Positions 42,771 to 54,686 of a stretch of 64,000 nucleotides of DNA are shown here, in pieces (positions within the stretch are counted from its first letter, which is position 1; each line of letters opens with the position of its first letter). Origin of the DNA: Carposina sasakii (Eukaryota > Arthropoda > Insecta > Lepidoptera > Carposinidae); contig CP053154.1 of the NCBI GenBank assembly GCA_014607495.2, forward strand, positions 4,278,001 through 4,342,000, read 5' to 3'. The notes beneath the pieces were generated by a model. That model was not told the DNA's origin, ran no database searches, and worked only from the letters and a program-made list of their open reading frames with translations. A program made the translations under genes and the position numbers.

Positions 42771-43024
42771 TTCGGCCAATTCAGGGAAATTCACATGCAT
42801 GCGTGTGCCTGGGAACTTCACAATACAGTACCACCAGCCTCTTTTCACCATCGGGATACTAGACGCAGACTAGCATCACCCTTACGTTGTTGATATTCCA
42901 GCCATCCGCACCAAACGTAATGCTAACTCGTATATAATGCGAACAGCTAAGGAGTGAAATGCACTTGCTGCCGATGTATTTCCCGAGCACTACAATATTG
43001 GTATTTTTAAAGCTAGAACTAGGT
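42771..43024 (+). pseudogene. Non-LTR retrotransposon C-terminal relic
   Basis: On the plus strand the last part reads RTAKE, stop, NALAADVFPEHYNIGIFK and ARTRYT. A 'W..LP..VFP..Y....FK.R' signature is typical of the C-terminus of some insect non-LTR reverse-transcriptase proteins; here the expected tryptophan codon is a stop (TGA). Upstream (FTIGILDAD) fits the same frame family. No catalytic part remains. It stands tail-to-tail with the next LINE. Confidence 0.6.
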
Positions 43025-43034
43025 ATACATAAGA

Positions 43035-44840
43035 TCAAATTATACCATTATTGTAATTATAGATAATGGCAGCAGGAGGACGAGTCTTTAGTTCATCACG
43101 TTTAGCGTCAAGGTCAGCCTGACGCTGCTCCTCGAACTCGTGAACTTGCTTCATCACCATCCGCCACTCTGGTCGTTGTGCTACCAAAACTTCCCATTTA
43201 GATAGATCTATTTTGCATCTCTTCATATGTCTTTTCTGAACATCTTTGTATCTGAGGAGTTGCCCGCCGCGTTTCCGCTTGCCCTCCTCCAGTTCAGAAA
43301 AGAAGAAGCACTTATCTCCTCCGCCATACGAGACACGTGACCGCACCACCGAAGCTGCCGACACATTAAGTAGGCCTCAATGCCACTTACATTGGCTCTT
43401 CGCAATACTTCGGTATTACGCACTCGGTCGGACCATCTGATTCTTATGATGGATCGGAGGCACTTGAGATTTGGAATCGATCCAGAGTGCGTATGTGATG
43501 ACGGTACATGCACCACGCCTCGGAGGAATATAAGAGATTTAGCAGCACAACAGCCATGTACACTGTTATTTTTGTAGCAAACTTAAGATCATGAGAGCAG
43601 AAGACCTTGGATCGCAGTTTTCCGAATGCCGCAGCTGCAGCACCAATCCGGCTGCTGATTTCGGCATCAAGGTCACACTTGAATGTTACTGTGTTTCCCA
43701 GGTAACGAAATTTGTCCACCTGCTTCAGCATACCCTCACCAATATGTATAGCCAGTATCTCACGACCATTGATGTCCAAGGACATCACCTCCGTCTTTTT
43801 GACATTAACTTTCAAGCCGAATTTGCAACACGATTGGTGTAAGACGGACATTAGTTATTGCAGACCACCTGGAGACTCTGCTAAAAAGCACAGGTCATCA
43901 GCATACATAATCTCTGTGATCATAGCATGCGAGACTTTAGTGCGTGCCTTAAGTCGCGCTAAATTAAAAAAACACTGCCATCTGTGCGGAAGCGGATGCG
44001 GACTCCCTCGGAAACTGTCTTCAAGACCTTCTCTACTACTACCGCAAAGTATAGAGCAAACAGTGTGGATGCTAAGACACCACCCTTGTTTCACCCCACA
44101 GGTAACGGGGAAGAAATCCGACTGTTCACCGTCTACAGCGACACAGCATTTCATGTTATCATGCGGGAGTCTAAGAAGTCTCACGAATTTTTCCGTACAT
44201 CCAAGTTTTCCCAGCACCAACCAAAGGGCTTCTCGCGGCACACTGTCGAATTTCTCCAAGTCGACGAGCAGAGGTACAGTAGACGACCCTGCTCTCTACT
44301 TTTTTCTTGCAGTTGATGTATGGAGAAAATAGCTTCACAGGTGCCGCGATCAGGTCGGAAGCCAAATTGGGATCCAGGCAGTATTTTCTCAGACAGATCC
44401 TTTAAGCGGTTCAATAAAACTCTAGCAAAAGCCTTTCCAGGGGCCGATAGAAATGAGATACCACGGTATGAGTTGCAGTCCGAACGATCACCTGTATTCT
44501 TGTAAAGAGCACTAATACGTGACACTTTAAAAACTTCTGGGACGCGTTCTTCCTCCCACATATGAACAAATAGTTACCAAACTAATGTGTACAACTCTTC
44601 ACCGCTATATTTAATCAGCTCTCCCGGTGTAAGATCAATGCCAGCAGTGCGCTTATTTTGTTGCTGATGGCAGTTACAACCTCGTCACGCGTCAATGGCC
44701 TATCTAACTCGATGTCAACAGGGAGTTGAGGCATTAAGCTGATATGATGCAGATCAGCTGAACGATCTACATTGAGCAGAATATTGAAATACATAGCCCA
44801 ACGTTTTAGTACATCTTCCTTATTGATTAAAAGGTGCATA
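43035..44840 (-). pseudogene. Decayed LINE reverse transcriptase
   Basis: At least six minus-strand frames, in order, make up one broken reverse transcriptase. 44839-44615 is the linker (KEDVLKRWAMYFNILLN). 44561-44181 has fingers motifs (SALYKNTGDRSDCNSYRGIS, then GSQFGFRPDRGTCEAIF). 44259-43855 has FDSVPREALWLVLGKLG, GVKQGW (motif B) and MYADDLCFLAE (motif C, YADD intact). 43851-43444 has VNVKKTEVMSLDI and DKFRYLGNTVT. 43516-43223 has [12 protein letters not shown]. 43364-43035 is the tail with [16 protein letters not shown]. No endonuclease domain precedes it, so it is 5'-truncated and frameshifted. The motif order is like RTE- or Proto2-type elements, a clade guess only. It is a different family from the 12.9-kb LINE. 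Confidence 0.85.
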
Positions 44841-45572
44841 TGATGAGTATGGTAAGATAAACGCCTACACTTAGGTATTTCTTTGCAAATAAAATTATTT
44901 TCATTCTCCTCACAAATAAGGCACTATGTGGGCAGTATTATAATGCTGTCACCACATCACTACAGCGAGCGGCTCAATCAGGAAATGACGAGTTCATTGT
45001 ATTGACAGCTTATTCGATACAAAGCTTGTCTAGTCAGACGTAACGCGGCTCTTTGTATTGTGTACGGATTGTGTGACGCAAATAGAATATCAACCTTTTA
45101 TAGTAATGTTATGAGAGATTTTTGTGAAATGTATTTTCTTGTTTACGTATTATGAGCCTGAAGAAGGTAGTGAAAACTAAATTATACCATAAATTGCTAA
45201 TATATGAACTCAGTACCAACTGTACACATGAACACATGATTTCAACTAAATAATGTACTCACTACGATACTACGTATCTCATTTATTAGTTCACAATAAT
45301 ATAAAATGAAGCATTTCAAAATTATAATGGAACCTTCAGAAAGTCAGGTGATCAAGTTCAACGTTAACTTGTCGTGCATAAATAATTAACAAAGGTCTAT
45401 TTTATGTACATGGAATTTCAAATTATTATATACGGTAACGTTAATATTGGGTCACTTTGTGTATAAAGGTAATACAAATATTCTCTGAAACCCGGCTGCC
45501 TATCCTGCTAATTATTAGGGTGTTACCTGCGATCGATTTTCGATTGACGGCATCGATCGACGGTAGAATCCC
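44841..45572. other. No gene recognised
   Basis: AT-rich, with a more complex patch at 44930-45080 (ACAGCGAGCGGCTCAATCAG). No frame or repeat identified. Confidence 0.45.
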
Positions 45573-45689
45573 CCAGGACCTCCCCAGGACACGCCACAAG
45601 GCTACTGCCATATGGGGGTATTTTCCCATAGTTAACACGCTGGGTAGGCGGGGTTGGTGACCCCAGTGTGGTTTTCGGACTGTGTTTTC
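45573..45689 (-). mobile_element. SINE-like element fragment, family A copy 10
   Basis: The minus strand reads GTCACCAACCCCGCCTACC, AGCGTGTTAACTATGGGAAA, CCTTGTGGCGTGTCCTGGGG. This is the middle and start of the 3' end of the short family-A form. Head and (TGA)n tail are missing. Confidence 0.7.
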
Positions 45690-46095
45690 AACTGGGGATG
45701 ACAATATAGGTTTCATTATGATCAGTTACTAAAAGTTCACTTGGTATATGTTTAGTAAAATTACTGTTAAAACTAGTCTGTACTATATTAATTGATGGAA
45801 TAAAAACTCTAAATAATTCACACGAAAAGTCCATCAAAGCTTATAATATATTCGTATAATGTAAGTAATGAAGTCCAGTAACTATTTACAATACAATTAT
45901 AATTGCAGGAGATCCCAATATTTATGGCCATATGGCGTAGCCCATAAACACGGTGGGCGTCCTAATGGCAGTACGAACATAACTCCGCTCTCCACGTCTA
46001 ACGCACGATACTGGTGCGTATGTGTCGCAGAGATATCCGCACTTAGGGCTGCCTCATACTGGGTACTAATTTAGTATACATACATCATATACTCA
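45690..46095. other. No gene recognised
   Basis: AT-rich spacer. A 68-codon plus-strand frame (45868-46074) has no features. Confidence 0.45.
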
Positions 46096-46465
46096 CGACA
46101 CTGTTCCCAAAATGGGGTTGCTAGAACTGCAGCGTCGTAAATAAATCCTACAGCCACTTTTAACAGAGTGACAAGTTGCTAGCTTATCGCCTCAGAGAAT
46201 GAACCCGCCCCCTGATTACGTAAAAGCAATAGCTAAACCGAAGCCGCGCGATCGCGATAATTGCGAGTGAGTGTGTGCGCGCGACGAGCGCTCGGCGTCC
46301 TCCCGCGCTCCGCACCTCGCCCGGCGCACAAACTCTCAATTATCGCGATCGCGCAGCCTTGGCTTTGCTATTGCTTTTACGTAATCAGGGGGCCGAGTCC
46401 TTGACTCTAACGATACGCACGGTAGGAGATTCAGCTGATGTATCGTAGTAACGCTCCGCACCACC
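46096..46465 (-). mobile_element. Family B copy 10, split by a palindromic MITE
   Basis: The right-hand part (46393-46465) is the 5' half on the minus strand (ATCAGCTGAATCTCCTACCG, then AGAGTCAAGGACTCGG). The left-hand part (46096-46207) is the 3' half (CGGGTTCATTCTCTGAGGCG, then ATAAGCTAGCAACTTGTCAC). Intact copies show these blocks joined, which defines the MITE borders exactly. Confidence 0.8.
46208..46392. mobile_element. Palindromic CpG-rich MITE nested in family B
   Basis: A 185-bp element. The left end CCCCCTGATTACGTAAAAGC and the right end (reverse complemented) are identical for 26 bases (to CAATAGC). Symmetry then continues imperfectly through GCGCGATCGCGATAATTG for about 60 bases in total. 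The centre (46262-46325) is very rich in G+C and CpG (GTGTGCGCGCGACGAGCGCT), striking in this AT-rich window. CCG at 46205-46207 and 46393-46395 is a probable 3-bp target-site duplication. No transposase is encoded. Confidence 0.9.
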
Positions 46466-47789
46466 ACACTAGTTTAGTATTATCATGCTCTGCTTGTGTA
46501 TGCAGTTGAGTTGATCGTATTTCACTGCTGGCCAAAGGTCTACTTCTGCATCCAAACATCTCGGTTTTTAGCTTACCTACTCAGCAGAAGCTTATCGAGG
46601 TAATTCCGACTTGGCTTGCCCCGCACGCTGGTAGCCGTCTTGTGGCACTCCAAGTAGCGAATTCTCATAGAATCAGGAAACTAAATTTCTGGGGAGGGAT
46701 TTTTAAATTTAAAAGCAATCAATTATTGATAAGGATAATATCAAAAACTTTAATAAAGTGCCCGTATAAAGTTACTATAAGTATAGGTATGCCTTTATTT
46801 TATAGCGATCGATACATATTTAGTAAAAAGGTATCTTATACAAGATATTTTCAAATACATACTCACGCTTATATACATATAATTACGCTTTGATTCCTTA
46901 TTATTTTCAAATAAAATAATTTATTTACGCCAGTGCCAACCCTAACCAGTAAGCTATTAGCACTGATAGATCCAACAATCATCGTAATATAGGCAAAGGG
47001 GATTGAATGTTATCTGAGGACATTGTGATGTGTAAATCTAAACTTATGTTCTGGTTCAACGTCAAGAACATTTCGTGTAGGGCGCCTTCAAATTTGCAGC
47101 TAAGTACTGCGTTTCTACTCGTATTTGTAAAGATTTATTAAAACAGCGCAGCTGCTACGATGTCTCCTTGCTGTTTTTCCAGCAATGAGCTATTAAATCA
47201 TAAATATATTATGTAGGTTCATATAATTTATAAAAAAAATTTATTCAATTCTCAATATTACATTTCAATAGAGTAGGGTTCTCAAAGGGTTGAGCCTACC
47301 GTCGCTTTTGGGACACTAATTTTCAAACTCTATAAATTCGTTACACAATAATGGCACTGTAGGTATATTCAATTATAATTAGTATTTCATATTTTAGTGT
47401 TTTTATTTCGGTATCAATAGATAATCAAGAAGATTTTACATCTAAAATCAGCTAGTTAAAATAATTGTGCAATAGATTGCAAAAGCAATACCTACCACCT
47501 ACGAAAACATTATTAGCATTTTAAATTATTTATCTAATACATAAGCAAACTCTTTGCTTAGAAAATAATTAAATAAGCTGGTAAGTAAATTGGCGTAGTA
47601 TTATTCTGTAGAGTATAGTATATTGTTTAACATTTAGTATTCATCCGTTATCTCTTCGTGTACACAGAACACTGCCATTTAGATACAGTAAGGGTGCATT
47701 CATGTATACTAGCAAAATACTGCCCTTTCAAATGAACAGACATAAAATAATAATAAAATAAAATACATTTCACTACATGTATGTATATT
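46466..47789. other. No gene recognised
   Basis: Mostly AT-rich. A patch at 47265-47340 (AAAGGGTTGAGCCTACCGTC, then GCTTTTGGGACACTA) may be a scrap of a non-LTR 3' region related to 62305-62405. No frame is supported. Confidence 0.45.
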
Positions 47790-47862
47790 CCTGTGCTTCG
47801 CTAGAATATATTAGCTGCAACTCTTTTCTTGCATGTCAAGAGTTGACTAAAGAACTGACATG
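47790..47862 (+). mobile_element. Interspersed repeat, family B copy 11 (5' part)
   Basis: CTGTGCTTCGCTAGAATATA, TTAGCTGCAACTCTTTTC, TTGCATGTCAAGAGTTGAC and AAGAACTGACATGAG follow the family order, then the match ends. Confidence 0.6.
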
Positions 47863-47961
47863 AGTTTAGATATTTTTATTCTTAGTGGTAACTATCTCTG
47901 TGATTGGCACATAGTATTTTGTGTTCCTTGACATTAGACTTATTTTTCAGTCTTTGTCTTC

Positions 47962-48075
47962 AGTCTATTGCAGTCCACTGCTGGACGAAGTCCTCCCCAG
48001 GGCACGCCATAGGCCACTGCCACAGGTTTTCTGTTTTACCCATAGTCATCACGCTGGGCAGGCGGGTTAGTTACC
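47962..48075 (-). mobile_element. SINE-like element fragment, family A copy 11
   Basis: The minus strand reads GCCTGCCCAGCGTGATGACT, ATGGGTAAAAC, GTGGCGTGCCCTGGGGAGGA and CCAGCAGTGGACTGCAATAG. It is the 3' half of the short form. The head is missing. Confidence 0.75.
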
Positions 48076-50424
48076 GATTATTTTTCAGTGGTTGAGTGTT
48101 ATTGAAGTTGGAGCAACGATAAAAAAATATAATGTGGGCTATTGTGGACTTGAAAATTGTACGTTATTATTAACCCAGAATTTCTAACAACTTATACGCA
48201 TAGCGGTTTATATCTTGTCAATAATCGAAATAATGAACTTCTTATAACAGAAGATAATTATTATGTATAAACCCTTAGTCACGATGGTGAATGTTACCCA
48301 ATTAATTATTTGAAAATTTAAATACCTACTAATTTGCTATTTAGCTGAGAAGCTTTATCAATAACAAAAAATATAGAAGGTGGTTTAATAACGTTACCAT
48401 TAAAGCGACGATAAACATTTAAATAAACTGTAAAAAGAAGAAAAAGGCAGCGAGTTCATTCATTATAGTTGAAATATTGATTCTGAGAGCAAATAAATGT
48501 AGAAATACTAAATTAATGAGCCTTTTTTGCTTTTTGTTTGGTCTAATTAGATTGGGAGACTGGTTATTGATGCAAATTGTAGACTTTATAGTGGTTTGTT
48601 CTAGAAACACAGCATATATAATTTGCAACACTCGCAAAATTCCGCCATTTTGAGAATTATTTTCATGGTAATTCAATCCAGAGTCACATATCAATTAGTC
48701 GATAACATATTCGTGGCATGTCACGAGAAACAAATAGAGTCATTCATTAGCACGGAACGTGATACGGTTCTAAAGATAAGATCTGGTTAATGCAAAATGC
48801 AAATATTTGAAATGTCTCAGAGTAAAAACTTTGATTGACACTTGTGGACCCGTGGGCTCAGCTAACGTCTGGGCATGCATTTAACTACACAATAGAACAA
48901 TGGCAGGAATAATTAGGCTTGTAATGCTCGTTTCCTATACAAATATACATCCGCTATGTTTGAATATCATTGAATTCGTTAATAAAATCGTAGTATATCT
49001 ATATAGAGAGTTTTTAAGTAGAATTTGAACATTTTACTGTAAATCCTGATGTTCAAACGATGGATGCAATATTTATTATTAGAAATATGACATCTCTTAT
49101 AAAGGTTGAATTTCTTGTTATTACAACTTGCTTCCTTGGTGATTTTTATGAGACGTGGATGATCGTATGAGTATATTGGCACAAGACAGCAAATAACATA
49201 CTTCACTCGAATCCACGTTGTAAAGAATGACAAACGAATTTCCTTAACTTGAATCTGATATTTTATTTAGAAGTGATCCGTTTTAGATGAGATTACGATT
49301 GATTACATACAACGAAAGCAATGTAGAATTTGAATTATAAACATGCCTGTTAACAAGAGAACAAATACATATTTCAGCTTCCGAAAGGATTCACACAATA
49401 AATTATTGTCCAACCCAATGTCAATCGTTAAAATGTTAAATGTGCAATAAAACATGGCAGGTTATGTACTCAACCTAAACAGTAATACTGCTGGTAAGTT
49501 TTAATACTTCATCATTGATATTTTTAAATAGGTACAGCTAACAAGAAATTTTTTATATTTTAAGATAACTTAGCAAAAACTTTTTGAAAATGTAACTATT
49601 GACACATTTGCAATTGCTATAAAGACATTTCAAGTCTTTTCAATAGAAATGTACATGTTATATCTGTATCTATTTATATACATACTTTTGGTTATAAATT
49701 TGGTATCGTGTCTTTTATTTCAATTGTTAATTTGTTTAATCAATCAGACAACTTGCTATAAAACAGTATCAGCCTACAAAGAACAGGGTTGTAAAAATGT
49801 TTGCTTGACCGTACAGTGTACGTGTGCGTGTATACGGCGTACACAAAAGTCATGGCCGCAGGTTCATGGGTATTCATTAGGATAACCACGTGGGTGTTAG
49901 GTATCCTGTCACTTGCAATAATACTCATCGCATTATAAATGATGACATAGATTTATGCCTGCTATTATTCTAGTATACATTTGTGGGTTAGAATCATAGT
50001 TAGATATTTAATGAGAAAAGTTCTCACTTTGATAGATTGTAGATACGTTGCATTGATTTTAATCGGATGATTTTACTAACCTATAATAAAAATGGGATCA
50101 GTGTAACATAATTCTAAAGACCTATCTCTGAAGTTTAAAATAGGGAGCAAGAAAGCATGTGAGTGAAATAGTCAACGAAATCTTTATTATAAGGTTAAAA
50201 CTAGGTACCTTTGTATCAATCAACGGATTTTGTTAAACTCGTTTAACATGAACGTATCATATAGATATTTTATAATTATGATAATTAAAATTTAGAAACC
50301 TGCTTTTTTACCCCTGCGAAAAGATTTTAATAATAAGCTTTTATAGCGAGGCGTCGTCATATGAAACTTTTCGCTCAATCATAAATCATGACAATAATGA
50401 ATAAATTAATTAGTACTTACTAAA
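48076..50424. other. No gene recognised
   Basis: About 2.3 kb of AT-rich DNA. Frames at 48419-48694 (91 codons) and 48979-49233 (84 codons) show only low-complexity, lysine- and asparagine-rich or hydrophobic peptides. A patch at 49795-49880 is less AT-rich. Confidence 0.5.
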
Positions 50425-50552
50425 TACATACATACATATAATCACGCCTTTATCCCTTGCGGGGTAGGCAGAGCACTAAGGGTCGATAGGACCACATGGT
50501 GCCACTTCTGACCAATTTTGAGGGTAAAGTTGAGATGTACAAGTTCGGTTAG
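50425..50552 (-). mobile_element. RTE-type 3' end, family T copy 2
   Basis: The minus-strand copy of the element at 23374-23492 reads CCGAACTTGTACATCTCAAC, CCATGTGGTCCTATCG, GCTCTGCCTACCCCGCAAGG and AAGGCGTGATTATATGTATG. The tail is (TATG)n. The two copies are close in sequence over about 120 bases. Confidence 0.75.
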
Positions 50553-52396
50553 TAGTGACAGGTGGTCATCCCATCGCTATACTAAATTACTAAATAACTT
50601 GAAAATGATTAAAAACAGCAAATTACATATAACCAGCCACTGCCTCCATATTCCCCCAAAATAGCAAGTTTATCTCCCTTGCAATAACGTGATAATGGAA
50701 GTAACACAAACAGGATGTGGGCAAATAATAATAATGGTTTTCTAACTTTGTTACCAAATTGTTATTCATTGCGTTACCTAATGGATCGACATGAAAGTTG
50801 GGTAATTTGTTCCGATCCATATGCAAAGTTAATTAACTAATTTTATCCTATGGTTTAACAGATGCCTTGAAGTTTGATCGTATTTCAATATCGTGTCGAA
50901 CATTGATTTTTGATTGGTGAAGTTTATTGAAAATTAATTACAATTTTCATTTAGTTTTCAACTTTTCAAGTGAAATTTTGTATAATTACTAAGTTTTTAT
51001 AATTACGAATCCAGTTTTATATGCTAAAAATCGATTATAATTTATGAAATCCTGTCAATGATGAATTTATTGAGAGTGCCGGTAAATAAGTACTTTAACA
51101 AAAATGGTGAGATCTCATAATTGCCGTAGACCTTGGTCGCACCAATAGGATCACCTTTATGACCAACTAAGGAAATGACATTTATGTTAAATTTACAAAA
51201 AACCTTTCAAATCTCAATCATCTTCCTGGACAATAACAGCGAATTGAGCTGTCATTGTCATACCATTATAGTTACATCACGATTGACACCTCCTTAAAAG
51301 TAACGCACATACAAAAGGTTTAAGACTGCAACCATGAACTTAAAAGTATTTGCTCCATATCTTTGGATGGATTTTATTGACTAGGTATTAAGGGCTACGT
51401 TATTTTAAAAACGTATACGTTCTCGTCATTACCATGCCGCCATTGTATGGGCTGTAGTAGGAAATACGAGTAAAACATCAATCCTGTAATGTCGTATTTG
51501 ACATGTTGCTCCTACTCTTTCCGAATGTTTTATGTATTGGCAAAGGTAGAGAAACAAATAGTGACATATGGATTGCGACCACTTAACTCTTACAAGTAAA
51601 TATATCTGTAGTATAATACTATCTTAAACCGAGGAAAAATATCGAAATAATGTTTCATGCCGGATGCGAGAAGACGTCCGGTTATTTATCAATAAATCTA
51701 CTTATTTTCAATTATAATCATTACCTTGATTATATTATGGCGTCAATTACAATATCTTGAACATTAGAGTAAGTTAAAATTATTTAAGTTGGTTTATACT
51801 ATAATATGCTTAACTTTAAGTACGATAAGTAATGAGGTCTTTATCAACCTTTTTTTTTAATAATCTAGTCTTAAAGTCTGATGATTTTATTACAGTTCGA
51901 TTTAACTAGGTATGAATAAGATTTTTTATTTTTAGTTAACTTCTCATTCTGAACACGTATCTTTGTTAGGGTTTACACATGGCATTTTTTATGTTCTCTC
52001 TCTATCACATGAAATATTAATTTGAAAACGTGTATTACGTTGTACGTGCATGTCATATCATTTAGTATGGTATTGTTAGATAAACCAGTCCTAACATCTG
52101 GTGTATGAGGAACAAGAATCATGCAATAATATCCTGTGAATGTAAATGTAACTTTTATGTTGATTAATATTGGTCTAGTCACTAGTCGATGTAGTAATAG
52201 GGGGCGTGACTCGTCCCCTATTAGGTACTACCTACTAATAATTTTTTCATAATATTTTATTACATAATATTTATATTTAATTAGGTCTCAGTTTTATTTT
52301 ATTATAATATTTCCTTATTTATAATGCATTATATATGTATACAATATTTAATAAAATTTATTGATTTCATATTACTCCCCACTCCCATTCATTTTT
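50553..52396. other. No gene recognised; small hairpin near 52195-52235
   Basis: AT-rich DNA. Around 52195 AATAGGGG is followed by CCCCTATT after a short spacer, a small perfect inverted repeat. No other structure is seen. Confidence 0.45.
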
Positions 52397-53281
52397 AACC
52401 GACTTCAAAAAGAGAGGTTATCAATTCGTCTGTATGTTTTTTTTATTTTTTATGTGTGTTACCTCAGAACTCTGTCATATTTGAACCGATTTCAATTTTT
52501 TTTATAGTTGGTCATGGTATGCTTTCAGGTTGGTCCCATATTCACGACATCAGGATCTGATGATGGGATCTTGGAGAAATCGATGGCAATCCTCAAATAT
52601 TGTAGGCACATGTAGTCTGTTCTTACACTTTTACTGAGCGTTTTGGTCACCTACATATAAAACATAACACCTGATGATGGAATCTCTAAGGAATCTAGGG
52701 ATATCCTCAAATATTATAGGCACGAGTAGTCCGTTTTTAGATTTTTATAAATAATTTTGGTCAGCTACACATAATATAAAGGAAACGAGGGTCTGATGAT
52801 CGAGCCGCCGAAAAACAGACAGTGGAACTTTTTAGTAACAAAATCCCCCTATGGCAGGGGGAGGCCTACGTCCAGTAGTGGACTGCAATAGGTTTATGAA
52901 GATGAAAATAATTGTGTTAAGTCGTGTAATTATATGTTGCATTAAGCCGTGTCCGAAGTAAGATGGTTACAGAGGAAGAGACATGAGAATAACGAGATGA
53001 CGGATAATAGGGATGAATGAAAGAAGACTACAGGGCAGGAAGAAGGAGTATAATTATATGTTGCTTATATTGTTAGACGTAAAATTTCGAAGCCTAGTCA
53101 TTTCTCTCTGTGCCCTTTCGTTATGTGGCCTTTATTTTTCTTTAATAATTTACTGGCATCTAAATCTGACAATATTATGCCTTCTAAACTTCGTACACGG
53201 CTTAACGCAATATATATTTGCCCTTTAGCAAAATTTTACTTTACTAAGCTCAATTTTGGCTCATAGGGGAGGAAGTCGGTA
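52397..53281. mobile_element. Possible ACCGACTTC-ended repeat with a nested insertion
   Basis: The left end AACCGACTTCAAAAAGAGAG and the right end GGAAGTCGGT (53271-53280) are inverted. The left part, with CAATTCGTCTGTATGTTTTT and TGTTACCTCAGAACTCTGTC, resembles a very widespread insect repeat known to me. Inside are two related blocks (52550-52630 and 52670-52745: CTGATGATGGGATCTTGGAG and CTGATGATGGAATCTCTAAG) and a scrap of family A (52847-52910). Whether both ends belong to one insertion is uncertain. Confidence 0.5.
52847..52910 (+). mobile_element. LINE tail scrap, family A copy 12
   Basis: CCCCTATGGCAGGGGGAGGC, then CTACGTCCAGTAGTGGACTG, CAATAGGTTTATGAAGATGA: the very end of the family-A 3' region. 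Confidence 0.65.
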
Positions 53282-53499
53282 TTTCGTTTAAAAAAATTAT
53301 TCTAGTCTCGGGATGTATGTTATAAATCGTCATACTGTGTGTTTAGACACTAACTCATACTTTACTTTGCATTATAATTGTAATTACCGTTATTGGCACT
53401 ATCAAAATTATGTACAAACTTAATTACTCATTCATTCCATGTTATGCGCTGTGTTGTAAAAACTTAGAAGAATTAATAAAAAAAAAATATATTTATTTA

Positions 53500-53668
53500 A
53501 ATTATTCGGGATAGAAATGTTTTCCCAGGATAAATAGTAGCCTATGTCCGTCCTCATGCGCTAAAATATCTCCTGGAATTTCATTTAAATCGGTTCTGTA
53601 GTTTTAGCGTGAAAGCTGGACAGACAGACAAACAGAGTTACTTTCGCATTTATAATATAAGTAAGGAT
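53500..53668 (+). mobile_element. Interspersed repeat, family H copy 4
   Basis: TCGGGATAGAAATGTTTTCC, CAGGATAAATAGTAGCCTAT, AAATCGGTTCTGTAG and AGACAGACAAACAGAGTTAC, ending CGCATTTATAATATAAGTAA. The 5' end is missing. Confidence 0.7.
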
Positions 53669-54371
53669 CGAGGGAAGACCATAATTGACACACGCTCTGA
53701 ATAAGAATACAGTCTAATCATATGTATACAACTTTTCCAATAAAGAAACAAAATAATTTGTGTTCGCTGACTAACGGGCTTTAAACTCTACACCGACCAT
53801 TACATCTGACGACTCATGATTGTGATCACAAGTAACTACAGTCACGCCGAGAAACCAGTTGCTAACCTGTTGTATACGCCTGATTCAATGTTAGCACTTC
53901 AAACGGATCAACGTGTTATATCCGGTAGTCCTAAAGCCGGGTGTGAGCTAAAACATTTGCAGCACTTAGCATCCATCAATCAATAGGTACCCGGTATCAC
54001 CTGCTAAAAACATTTTAAAAAATATATCCGTCCATTGTCAAAAGGTCGTCGATGTTATGTAGCGATAAGTTAATTCGGATCAATGTTAACAAACTGACAA
54101 TGGCTCTATTTACTTTCGGATATCTAAACCCACTTGTATTAAATTTGAATAATCCAATTGTAATCTAGTCATTGTAAGACACAAGGATATAGATTTACAA
54201 TGAATATTTTGGACATTAAATAGGTACTTTTATAAAAAAAAATATATATACTCGTACTTGCTAATTTCTGACTAGAGAAATGAAATTTATAAAAAAAAAT
54301 GGAAATAAATATTTGTGGTATATAATTGATCATTTTAAAGACGCATGTCTAAAGTAATAAAAAAAACGTGT
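53669..54371. other. No gene recognised
   Basis: A moderately complex stretch. ATATCCGTCCATTGTCA (about 54025) and TGACAATGG (about 54098), with TTCGGATAT near 54123, form a weak inverted pattern of about 95 bases. No supportable frame. Confidence 0.4.
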
Positions 54372-54473
54372 ATATTTATTGTACAATATTATAACATAAA
54401 GGTCCTATATTTCACAATCGAAAATAAATTACGATATAAAATAGGACCTTAAATATACGTAAGACAATAAATA
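54372..54473. repeat. Imperfect stem-loop of about 100 bases
   Basis: TATTTATTGT (54372-54381) pairs with ACAATAAATA (54464-54473), and AAGGTCCTAT (54399-54408) pairs with ATAGGACCTT (54441-54450). The paired blocks are at similar spacing on both sides and the loop is about 32 bases. It may be a short MITE. I do not recognise it as a known microRNA. Confidence 0.5.
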
Positions 54474-54686
54474 GCTTAAACTTTATAGACCTACTAATTA
54501 ATATATCTCGTTTTGGCCCTTAATTATATCATTAAAATATAAATTTCAGAATTAACCGAGTTACCTAGTAGTGTTACCACACTCAAGATTTATTTCTAGT
54601 TACTCCTATAAACTAACTTTAAAAGTAAACCACCGAGCTTTTGATATTTATTTCATATGTATCACGTGTGTAAGTGACACACAAGC

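Noticed and set aside
43591..44332. Plus-strand frames of 83-206 codons
   Set aside because: They are antisense to the decayed reverse transcriptase at 43035-44840 and have no motif of their own.
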